Positions 28,336-35,794 of a stretch of 64,000 nucleotides of DNA are shown here, piece by piece. How positions within the stretch are numbered: the first letter of the stretch is position 1; every line of letters starts with the position of its first letter. Origin of the DNA: Gemmata massiliana (lineage in GTDB: Bacteria; Planctomycetota; Planctomycetia; Gemmatales; Gemmataceae); contig NZ_LR593886.1 in NCBI RefSeq assembly GCF_901538265.1, forward strand, positions 9,631,738-9,695,737, in the 5' to 3' direction. Both the position numbers and the translations under genes were made by a program. Below the pieces are notes generated by a model. The model ran no database searches. It was not told where the DNA came from and saw only the letters and a list, made by a program, of their open reading frames with translations.

Positions 28336-29895
28336 TTACTTCGCCTTCCGGAGCCGCGCCCAGTAGCCGCCGTCGGACGGGCGCCCGGGCACAGAGGTGT
28401 GTTCCGCTTCGAGCGCCAGGCTCCGCATTCCGCGGCACACGGCCCTCACAACGCCCTCGTTCTCGTCCGGCTCGATGCTGCACGTGGAGTACACCACCGC
28501 ACCGCCCGGCTTGACCCGTTCGGCCGCGAGAATAAGTAACCGCGTTTGCAGGCGAATGAGGTGCTCGAACTCGTTCGGCTTCAGGCGCCAACGCACTTCG
28601 GGGCGCCGACCAAGCACTCCTGTGTTGCTGCACGGCACATCGACCAGCGCGGCATCAAACAGTCCCGGGGGCAGTTCGCCATCCTCTTTGAGCAGAACCG
28701 TTTCTACGCCCTGAATCCCGAGCCGCTGGCACAGCGTGGTTACTGTTTGAAGGCGCTTCGCCTCAATGTCGCAGGCGGTGATGTGGCCCCGATTGTCCAT
28801 CAGTTCCATCAGGTGCGTCGTCTTGCCGCCGGGTGCCGCGCACGCATCGAGAACGCGCATCCCGGACTTCACCCCGAGCGCGGACGCGACAAGCATCGAC
28901 GAATGGTCCTGGACTGCGAAGTCGCCCGCAGCGAACCCCGGGAGATCACGGATCGCATGATGCTCGGGGAACAGAAGCGATTGCGGGTGCGTTCCCGGCT
29001 CCGCTTCGATCGTCTGCCCGGCGAGCTGAACGCGGTACGATTCGCGGCTCGCGTTCAGTTTGTTCACGCGAATCCACAACGGCGGAGGCGCGTTGAACCA
29101 GAACCCGAGTCGCGTGCATTCGGCCGGGCCGTAGCGCTCGATCCACCGGTTCGCGAGCCACTGTGGGAACGAGAACGCGGCCGCGAAATACCCCGTCGGG
29201 TCGGCGACGGGATCGGGAAGAACGGGCCGCGCGAGCCGGCGGTAAGAGCCGCGCCCCAATCCCTCTCCTAAGAAGCACGGCCGAGAGCCATCGACGGTTT
29301 TAAGCCCCTCTCCGTTTAGGGGAGGAGTTTGGGAGGGGTTGTTTTCAGAACCTAACCCCCCAGCCCCCTTCCCTAGGAAGGAAGGGGGAGAAAGACCTGC
29401 GTCGCGCGCCTGCTCCCCTCTGCCTGAAAAAAAAGGGGACGGGAAGGTAGGTTCCCACCCGAACGCCACGGCGTCCGCGCCCGGTTTGTCCGTAAAGTCG
29501 TCCGTCACCAACTCCGACACGCGGCGCAGCACGCCGTTCACGAAGCCTTTGGCTTTCAGCGCACCGACGTAGGGGGCGAGTTCGACCGTTTCGTTGACGG
29601 CCGCGTGCTTGGGGACGTGTGTCAGGAACGTGAGCTGGAACGCACCGAGGCGCAGCAGATCCCACACGCGCGGTTGAACCGCGTGAAACGGAAGGTGAAT
29701 GAACGGCTTCAGAATCGCGTCGAGCGTTCCGCTGCGCCGGATCACGCCGAATACCAGTTGCGTGACAAAGCGGCGATCCTGGGCCGTGAGGCTCGCCTTG
29801 CTGAGTACGTCGTCGATGAGTTCTGCGGCAAACCCGTCACGCGAGCGCGAGCGGTTCAGTACGTCGGCAGCGACCTGCCGGGCGGTAATCGTCAT
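28336..29895 (-). CDS. rsmB: 16S rRNA (cytosine-967-C5)-methyltransferase RsmB with an in-frame repeat insertion
   Basis: 519 residues; the family is usually about 430-450. The N-terminal NusB-like RNA-binding domain (about 1-140) contains DRRFVTQLVFGVIRRSGTLD. The SAM-dependent catalytic domain has VLDACAAPGGKTTHLMELMD (motif I), DVPCSNTGVLGRRPEVRW (motif IV cysteine) and VVYSTCSIEPDENEG (motif VI catalytic cysteine). It methylates C967 of 16S rRNA. Residues about 148-216 (29248-29454) are low-complexity sequence encoded by palindromic repeat DNA; without them the protein is about 450 residues. Its first codons overlap the fmt stop by 4 bp, so translation is coupled. Confidence 0.95.
   Translation of the reverse strand: MTITARQVAADVLNRSRSRDGFAAELIDDVLSKASLTAQDRRFVTQLVFGVIRRSGTLDAILKPFIHLPFHAVQPRVWDLLRLGAFQLTFLTHVPKHAAVNETVELAPYVGALKAKGFVNGVLRRVSELVTDDFTDKPGADAVAFGWEPTFPSPFFSGRGEQARDAGLSPPSFLGKGAGGLGSENNPSQTPPLNGEGLKTVDGSRPCFLGEGLGRGSYRRLARPVLPDPVADPTGYFAAAFSFPQWLANRWIERYGPAECTRLGFWFNAPPPLWIRVNKLNASRESYRVQLAGQTIEAEPGTHPQSLLFPEHHAIRDLPGFAAGDFAVQDHSSMLVASALGVKSGMRVLDACAAPGGKTTHLMELMDNRGHITACDIEAKRLQTVTTLCQRLGIQGVETVLLKEDGELPPGLFDAALVDVPCSNTGVLGRRPEVRWRLKPNEFEHLIRLQTRLLILAAERVKPGGAVVYSTCSIEPDENEGVVRAVCRGMRSLALEAEHTSVPGRPSDGGYWARLRKAK
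29248..29454. repeat. RPE-like palindromic repeat inserted in frame in rsmB
   Basis: About 207 bp of G- and C-tract palindromes interrupt rsmB without breaking its frame. Examples are CCCCTCTCCGTTTAGGGGAGG (29305-29325) and CCCCCTTCCCTAGGAAGGAAG followed by GGGG (about 29363-29388). The segment AACCTAACCCCCCAGCCCCC at 29349-29368 and GGAAGGGGGAGAAA at 29381-29394 recur, slightly changed, in the element at 61618-61762. The encoded peptide (SPPSFLGKGAGGLGS, TPPLNGEGLKT) is proline/glycine-rich. Confidence 0.8.
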
Positions 29896-30896
29896 ACCAG
29901 CACTTCCGGGCCGAACCGCATGCCCTCAACGATGGGATACCCGCGCAAGAACTCTTCCGCCGTCATCTTCTTCTTTCCGGCCGGCTGAAGCTCCTGGACT
30001 TCCAACACAGAACGTTCCCCAGAACTCAATTGCCCTCCAACGACAAAGAGGGACTGTGGGAACTTCGCATCCACGAACGGTCGGCCGGCGGGTACTTCCA
30101 GGGCGGAACGTACTGGAAACTCGGTCGCGGTAGTGACAATCACCCGCATCGGTTCCTTACCCGGTCGATGCAAGAACGTGTACGCGGTGGGCCAGGGTTG
30201 CATCCCGCGGACGTGACGCTCGGTGTAGTCCGCGGGCTTCGTCCAGTCGATCAAACCAAATTCCTTCTTGATCTTCGGCGCCTTCGTCACCAGTGCCGGG
30301 TCTTGCTTCACGCCCTCCACCGGACCACCGGTCGCGTACTTGCGCGTGGCCTCGACCGCCATGTGTGCACCGAGCGTCGACAAGCGTGCTTCGAGGCTCC
30401 CCGTCGTGTCGGTCGGGAGGATATCGAGCGATTCCTGAAGGATCATGTCGCCGGAGTCGAGGCCGGGCGTCACCTTGATGATGGTCACGCCGGTTTGCTG
30501 CTCGCCGCTGAGGATCGCATACGCGACCGGAGCTGCGCCGCGGTACTTCGGCAACAGTGATGCGTGAACGTTGATCGTGCCGCGTGTGGGGACCGTGAGT
30601 ACGTCGCGCGAGAGGATCTGACCGTAAGCCGCCACAACGAGCAAGTCGGGCTGCATTCCGCGGAGCAGTACCAAGCCTTCGGGTGTGTTGATGCTCTCGG
30701 GCTGAGCCACTGAGATGTTCGCGGCTCGTGCAATGTTCGCCATGCCCTTTCCGGTCTGGCGCGTGCTCCCGCGCTTGTTGCCGGCGTCGCGCTCGGGCTG
30801 CGTCACCAGTCCCACAACGTCGTTACCGAACGCGGCGATTAGCGCCTCGAACGTCGGCTCCGCGAACGTTCCCGTCCCCATCATCACTATTCGCAT
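29892..30896 (-). CDS. fmt: Methionyl-tRNA formyltransferase
   Basis: 334 residues. The N-terminal formyltransferase fold starts MRIVMMGTGTFAEPTFEAL. The catalytic region reads INVHASLLPKYRGAAPV (about 107-123), with the active-site Asn and His, and later GLDSGDMILQ with the catalytic Asp. The C-terminal OB-like tRNA-binding domain follows (about 205-334). It formylates initiator Met-tRNA using 10-formyl-THF. The gene order def-fmt-rsmB is the classic bacterial arrangement; the formyl group is later removed by Def, encoded just upstream. Confidence 0.97.
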   Translation of the reverse strand: MRIVMMGTGTFAEPTFEALIAAFGNDVVGLVTQPERDAGNKRGSTRQTGKGMANIARAANISVAQPESINTPEGLVLLRGMQPDLLVVAAYGQILSRDVLTVPTRGTINVHASLLPKYRGAAPVAYAILSGEQQTGVTIIKVTPGLDSGDMILQESLDILPTDTTGSLEARLSTLGAHMAVEATRKYATGGPVEGVKQDPALVTKAPKIKKEFGLIDWTKPADYTERHVRGMQPWPTAYTFLHRPGKEPMRVIVTTATEFPVRSALEVPAGRPFVDAKFPQSLFVVGGQLSSGERSVLEVQELQPAGKKKMTAEEFLRGYPIVEGMRFGPEVLV

Positions 30897-30978
30897 GCAG
30901 CACTCCGGGCACCTCTACCCCCGCGGGCAGAACGATTCACACTCAACAGCCCCACCGCTTTTATGGGCGGAATTGACG

Positions 30979-31533
30979 TTACATCTTCGGTTCCAGGTCC
31001 GGCGGCAGGTCGCCCTTCTTCTTGTCCTTCTCGAAGTCCGCGACGAACTTCTCCAGGTCGCGCTGGCTGCGCGACAGTCCGAGCGAGCCCATTTTGTCGA
31101 TGAACAGCGTGCCTTGCAGGTGATCGATCTCGTGCTGCCACACGCGGGCCGCGAGGTCATGGAACACCATCTCGAACTTCTCGCCCTTTAGGTTGTACGC
31201 CGCAACGTGTACGGTCTTCGCCCGCCGCACGTTCTGGTACAGCCCTGGGAAGCTCAAACACCCCTCGCGGTCGTTAACCGTGCCGCCCTTCGATTCCAGG
31301 ATCACCGGGTTGATGGCGACCACTTCCTGATCGGGGCGATCGGCCTCGCCCATAAAATTCATCACGATCATCTGGTAATCGAGCGTGACTTGCGGCGCGG
31401 CGAGGCCAAGCCCCTCGCTCTTGTACATCAGTTCCAGCATCTCGGCAGCAGCCTTTTGGATGTCCGCGTCGATGGCGGTTACGGGCCGTGCTTTGACGCG
31501 GAGTGCCGGGTGCGGGTATCTCACAATCTTCAT
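30979..31533 (-). CDS. def: Peptide deformylase
   Basis: 184 residues. The three family motifs are present: GLGLAAPQV (41-49), EGCLSFPG (90-97, Cys92 metal ligand) and QHEIDHLQG (133-141, two His ligands and the catalytic Glu). It removes the N-formyl group from nascent proteins. A lysine-rich tail (KDKKKGDLPPDLEPKM) follows. It is the first gene of the def-fmt-rsmB operon, with 82 bp before fmt. Confidence 0.97.
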   Translation of the reverse strand: MKIVRYPHPALRVKARPVTAIDADIQKAAAEMLELMYKSEGLGLAAPQVTLDYQMIVMNFMGEADRPDQEVVAINPVILESKGGTVNDREGCLSFPGLYQNVRRAKTVHVAAYNLKGEKFEMVFHDLAARVWQHEIDHLQGTLFIDKMGSLGLSRSQRDLEKFVADFEKDKKKGDLPPDLEPKM

Positions 31534-31693
31534 TTCGCGCCTGCCCCAAACCTCGGTGCGTTAACGGTGATAGATCGATTATAGCAGGCCCGACAGAATT
31601 TAGCCGCGCGCCGACGACCGGCACGGAAAACCGTGGACATCGCTTCGCCGGCGCGGTGTCATGGGCGACGTTCCGACCCCGAAGGAGCCACCC

Positions 31694-34105
31694 ATGCCCC
31701 GCCTCTTCCTCGCGCTCTTCGCGCTTTTCGCGGCCACGAGTGCCGCGGGCGCCGCGGACGTCCCCGTAATCGACGACGTCGAAGGACAGCCGCTCGCGGC
31801 GAACGCGGAGCGCCTCGTGAAAGCGCTCGACTTCCTCGGCGCCTCGCTTCCCGAAGAGGCCGGGAAGCAGCTCGCGAAGGCCATCGAAAACAAGGACGCG
31901 AAGAAGGTCCAGGAGGTTCTCGATAAACGGGTACTGTTCGCGATCACGATTAACCCGGAAGCGCGCCTCAAGGTCGCAAAGGGGCCGGGGGACGCCATAA
32001 TTCAGCAGGCCGGGTGGACGCCGGTGCTCGTGAAGATCATGAACGACAGCACCGTGAAGAAACAGTTGCGCGTCATGAGCGCCCAGGCCGGCCCCGTGTA
32101 CAGCGGTCCGGGTCAGGACGCCAAAGGTGCAAAGGCCGATCCGAAAATTGTCGAGCGGTTCCTCGGGGCCGAACTGTTTAGTGCTCCACCGATGACGGAC
32201 ACGCTCAGCGGGCTCAAGGTCGAATACGCGATCGTGCTCCTCTATTCGTCGGAGAGCGGTCGGCGCGAAGCGACCATCGGGTTCGACATCGGGCAGGGGA
32301 ACCAGGATCTCGGGTTCCGCGGGGAAACGCCGGTGCTGTTCGAGGTGAAGCCAGCGGTCGCGGTGAAGGTAAATGTCACGGACTTCGACGGCAAGCCCCC
32401 GCCCGGGCGGTTCCTCATCACGGACGCGAGCGGGCACATCTCCCCGCCCCAAGCGAAGCGGCTCGCACCGGACCTCTTCTTCCAGCGGCAAGTTTACCGG
32501 CACGACGGGGGCACCATTCTGCTCCCGCCGGGCAAGTTCCTCGTGCAGTACGGGCGCGGGCCGGAGTACGCACTGAAGACGACGGAACTCCTCGTCCCGG
32601 AACCCCGTGAGCGCCGAACCGCGACGCTCGAAGCCAAACTCGAGCGATGGATCAACCCGGCCGACTTCGGGTTCTTTAGCGGCGACCACCACATCCACGC
32701 GGCCGGGTGCGCGCACTACACGAACCCCACCGAGGGCGTGCTCCCCGAAGACATGTTCCTGCATGTCAAGGGCGAGGGGTTGAACGTCGGCTGCTGCCTA
32801 ACCTGGGGGCCGTGCTACGACTACCAGCGCAAGTTCTTCGAGGCGAAACCGTGGCAAAAGAGCGAGCCGTTCACGATTCTCAAATACGACGTGGAAGTGA
32901 GCGGTTTCGGCTCGCAGGCGCTCGGCCACGTCTGCCTGCTCAACCTGCGCGACCAAACGTACCCCGGCTCTGATGGGACCAAACTCAAGGGTTGGCCGAC
33001 GTGGACAACCCCACTGATGAAGTGGGGGAAGGATCAGGGAGCAGTGACCGGCTACGCGCACTCCGCGAACGGCCTGGGTGTGAACCCGAAAGAGGCCGCG
33101 AAGCGCTTATTTGACGCGCTCGACGCCAACCAAGATGGGGGCATAAGTCTGGACGAAGCGAGGGCCGGGAAGTTACCACTCCCGGAACTGTTCGCCACCA
33201 TTGATACGAACAGCGACGGTAAGCTCAGCGCGGCCGAGTTACTCAAGAGCACCGAGAAAACAGCCAACACGCTGCCTAACCTGAACGTCCCGGAAATGAA
33301 CGGCATCGGTGCGCAGGAAGTCTGCGTCACCACCGCGATGGGCGTGTGCGACTTCATCTCCGCAATGGACACGGCGCGCACACCCGAATGGAATTGCTGG
33401 TACCACATCATGAATTGCGGATTCCCGCTGAAAGCGAGCGGCGAAACCGACTTCCCGTGCATTTCCGGGAGCCGCGTCGGGCAGGGGCGCGTATACGTGC
33501 AGCTCGGCAAGAAGACGGACATGGTCGATTACAGTGCGTGGTGCAAGGGCATCGCGCAGGGGCGCTCCTACGTCTCCGACGGCTACGCTCACGCCCTCGA
33601 ATTCGCGGTGAACGGCACGTCCGCCGGCTTCGGCGACGTGAAACTCGATGCCGCCGGTATGGTGAAGGTGACCGCGAAGGTCGCGTTCGCAAAAGACGTA
33701 TCACTCGGTACCGCGCCCGGCGCGCAAGCTCCCGTCGGCCCTACACGAACGCTCGAACTCGTGGTCAACGGGAAAGTCGTGCAGTCGAAAGAGATCGCGG
33801 CCGACGACAAGGCCCACGACGTGAGCTTCGACGTGAACGTCAGCAGTAGTTCGTGGGTTGCAATCCGGCACTTTCCGCAGATGCACACGAACCCGGTGAA
33901 CGTGGTCGTGGCCGGCAAGCCGATCCGCGCCAGCAAAGCGAGCGCGAAGTGGTGCGTCGGTGTGATCGAACAACTGTGGCGCGTGCGCGGCCCCGGCATC
34001 AAGGACACCGAGCGCGCGGAAGCCGAGAAGACGTTCAAGAAGGCGCTGGACATGTACAAGAAGATCGCGGACGAATCCGCCGACGATTTGAGGAAAGTGG
34101 ACTGA
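31694..34105 (+). CDS. Exported CehA/McbA-like PHP metallohydrolase with two EF-hands
   Basis: 803 residues from ATG 31694 (AAGGAG about 7 nt upstream), with a signal peptide ending near SAAGAAD. The metallohydrolase core has FFSGDHHIHAAGCAHY (about 327-342), the PHP-type HxH metal motif, as in CehA/McbA carbaryl hydrolases. At about 474-515 lie two canonical EF-hand loops, DANQDGGISLDE and DTNSDGKLSAAE, each with the DxNxDG(x)(I/L)xxxE pattern; the metallohydrolase sequence appears to resume after them (CVTTAMGVCDFISAMDTART). The substrate is unknown. It is divergent from def. Confidence 0.87.
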   Translation: MPRLFLALFALFAATSAAGAADVPVIDDVEGQPLAANAERLVKALDFLGASLPEEAGKQLAKAIENKDAKKVQEVLDKRVLFAITINPEARLKVAKGPGDAIIQQAGWTPVLVKIMNDSTVKKQLRVMSAQAGPVYSGPGQDAKGAKADPKIVERFLGAELFSAPPMTDTLSGLKVEYAIVLLYSSESGRREATIGFDIGQGNQDLGFRGETPVLFEVKPAVAVKVNVTDFDGKPPPGRFLITDASGHISPPQAKRLAPDLFFQRQVYRHDGGTILLPPGKFLVQYGRGPEYALKTTELLVPEPRERRTATLEAKLERWINPADFGFFSGDHHIHAAGCAHYTNPTEGVLPEDMFLHVKGEGLNVGCCLTWGPCYDYQRKFFEAKPWQKSEPFTILKYDVEVSGFGSQALGHVCLLNLRDQTYPGSDGTKLKGWPTWTTPLMKWGKDQGAVTGYAHSANGLGVNPKEAAKRLFDALDANQDGGISLDEARAGKLPLPELFATIDTNSDGKLSAAELLKSTEKTANTLPNLNVPEMNGIGAQEVCVTTAMGVCDFISAMDTARTPEWNCWYHIMNCGFPLKASGETDFPCISGSRVGQGRVYVQLGKKTDMVDYSAWCKGIAQGRSYVSDGYAHALEFAVNGTSAGFGDVKLDAAGMVKVTAKVAFAKDVSLGTAPGAQAPVGPTRTLELVVNGKVVQSKEIAADDKAHDVSFDVNVSSSSWVAIRHFPQMHTNPVNVVVAGKPIRASKASAKWCVGVIEQLWRVRGPGIKDTERAEAEKTFKKALDMYKKIADESADDLRKVD

Positions 34106-34124
34106 GAACAAAGAACAAGAAGCA

Positions 34125-34291
34125 GAGCCGCGGATAACGCCGATCACGCGGATCAAGACCACGAATAAAGATCAGAAAGCAGAGTGTTGTTTTGTAGCCC
34201 TACCGGGGTTTAAAACCAACACACGCCTGTTCTCTATTTTCTAATCCCCATTCATGCTTCTGATCCGCGTGATCGGCGTTATCCGCGGCTC
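34125..34291. repeat. MITE-like element with perfect 31-bp terminal inverted repeats
   Basis: Arms 34125-34155 and 34261-34291 are exact reverse complements (starting GAGCCGCGGATAACGCCGAT) around 105 bp. The inner flanks remain similar with small gaps (GATCAAGACCACGAAT versus the complement of ATTCATGCTTCTGATC). No gene lies inside. It sits between convergent genes, so it may also work as a terminator or mRNA stabiliser. Confidence 0.75.
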
Positions 34292-34301
34292 TCCAAACTC
34301 T

Positions 34302-34532
34302 CTACCGTGGCGGTGGCTTCTTGCCCGCATCTTTCCACATGCGGTCCCAGTTCGCGCGGTCGATCTCGTCGGCCGACTTGAACGTCTCCATGAACTTCTC
34401 GGGGGGCGCGCCCGGTGGTTGCGTTTCTCCCATGACGTTGTTCACCGTCCACCAGACGGAGAGGGCGCCCGCGACCAGGATCGCCCCGATCCCCATCCAC
34501 TGCCCCCACGACCGCGATTTAGTAGTCTCCAC
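34302..34532 (-). CDS. Small single-pass membrane protein downstream of DUF1559 gene
   Basis: 76 residues from GTG 34532, with GGGGAGG about 7-8 nt upstream. One transmembrane helix (about 9-28, [20 protein letters not shown]) is followed by a charged tail ([32 protein letters not shown]). Its start overlaps the last 14 bp of the DUF1559 gene, so the two are very likely translated together. This suggests it helps assemble or anchor the pseudopilin-like protein, but that is inference. Confidence 0.78.
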   Translation of the reverse strand: METTKSRSWGQWMGIGAILVAGALSVWWTVNNVMGETQPPGAPPEKFMETFKSADEIDRANWDRMWKDAGKKPPPR

Positions 34533-35520
34533 TGGCAACCTCCCCGCCGTCACGTGTGGCCAGCGCGCGGAACATCGCCCCGGACGCATTGACGTTCACC
34601 GGCCCCCGACTCGGGGCCGCGGTCCCGGCCGGGTACTGGTACCCGGGGGCGGCATCGGCGTTAATTCGGTCCGTGATGAACCGCACCGACCCGTCCGCGA
34701 GCGTGAAATTGCACCCGCCGGTGTGCCCGGAGCGGAACGCATGGAAGTAGCTCCCCCAGAACACGCCAACACTGTTAGTGACGTGGGTGTTCATCTTGTT
34801 GCCGGCCAGAGTCGCCAGCGTCGCGTAGGTGTCGGTCCACGTGGGCGGGTAAATGTGCGAGGTGGGCGCGCCCGTAGTCTCGTCGCGAACGATACCCCAC
34901 TTTTCGCCAAACGCCAGAGTGTTGGATGTGCCGTCCGCGATACTCGACAGGCTGATTACCTGACCGCCCCCGCGGTAACTGCACGACGCCGAGAAATCGA
35001 AGATCCCGTCGAAGTATTGCCGGTCCTTCGGGTAGTACACGCAGTAGTAGGCGGCCGGATCGGTCCCGGCGCAGTTCCAGGCCCACCCGTAGTTAATGGA
35101 CCCCGAGTTGATGCCGTATGACAGGTACGTCGCCGCGGCCCCGGCCGGGGGAATATCGGACGGGCAGAGGTACATTGCGATCGACTTTGTGCGGATCTCT
35201 GTGTTGGTCTCGTAGTTCGGCTGCTCGATGTACGGCAGCAGTAGCATGAACGGGTTCCGTCCGGCAGGGCACCCGCCCGCCGTGGCTGGGGCCGGACTGA
35301 ACTTGCGGAAGTGGGGCAACGCGCCCTGCTGATCGTGGAAATTGTGGAGCGCGACACCGAGTTGTTTGAGGTTGTTCTGACACTTCATTCGCGCTGCTGC
35401 TTCGCGGACCTTTTGAACCGCGGGCAGAAGCAATCCGATGAGGATCGCAATAATCGCGATCACGACCAACAGTTCAATCAATGTAAAAGCGCGACGGGGC
35501 GGGGCCGATGTTCGGCGCAT
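34519..35520 (-). CDS. DUF1559 prepilin-like protein
   Basis: 333 residues, complete. The N-terminal prepilin motif is [20 protein letters not shown], followed by [20 protein letters not shown]. The DUF1559 body has [34 protein letters not shown] and the hallmark H-x9-DG motif [13 protein letters not shown] near the C-terminus. Several cysteines in the middle may form disulfides outside the cell. After removal of the leader by prepilin peptidase it would be a pseudopilin-like or surface protein. It precedes and overlaps a small membrane protein gene. Confidence 0.94.
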   Translation of the reverse strand: MRRTSAPPRRAFTLIELLVVIAIIAILIGLLLPAVQKVREAAARMKCQNNLKQLGVALHNFHDQQGALPHFRKFSPAPATAGGCPAGRNPFMLLLPYIEQPNYETNTEIRTKSIAMYLCPSDIPPAGAAATYLSYGINSGSINYGWAWNCAGTDPAAYYCVYYPKDRQYFDGIFDFSASCSYRGGGQVISLSSIADGTSNTLAFGEKWGIVRDETTGAPTSHIYPPTWTDTYATLATLAGNKMNTHVTNSVGVFWGSYFHAFRSGHTGGCNFTLADGSVRFITDRINADAAPGYQYPAGTAAPSRGPVNVNASGAMFRALATRDGGEVASGDY

Positions 35521-35628
35521 AGCAACACTCTCCGGTAGGGAAGCGAGTATCGGACCAGGAGATGCGTTGCGAACGTGGCTTGCTCGGGTAGAGCGTAGCT
35601 GCGGGTGCGGAGCGATCTCGTAGCGGAC

Positions 35629-35649
35629 TATTGAGATTAAATCTCAATA
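35629..35649. promoter_or_regulatory. 21-bp AT-rich palindrome, candidate operator
   Basis: TATTGAGAT (35629-35637) and ATCTCAATA (35641-35649) form a perfect palindrome around TAA, about 110 bp upstream of the DUF1559 start. The symmetry fits a dimeric repressor site; no cognate regulator is identified. Confidence 0.4.
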
Positions 35650-35700
35650 CTGCGGAGGTGATACTATGCCTGGCTCATCGCATTGCAAGGGTAAAAAGCA

Positions 35701-35740
35701 CAAAGCGGGTGCGGATCTCCATTGATCTGCACCCGCTTTG
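35701..35740. terminator. 17-bp stem-loop downstream of the second ECF gene
   Basis: Arms 35701-35717 and 35724-35740 (CAAAGCGGGTGC...) pair with a single mismatch around TCCATT, 54 bp after the stop codon of the minus-strand sigma gene. Confidence 0.7.
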
Positions 35741-35794
35741 GTAACCACCGATCTTCCAATGTGATGCGACTCGACCACATCACGGAGCGCCAAT

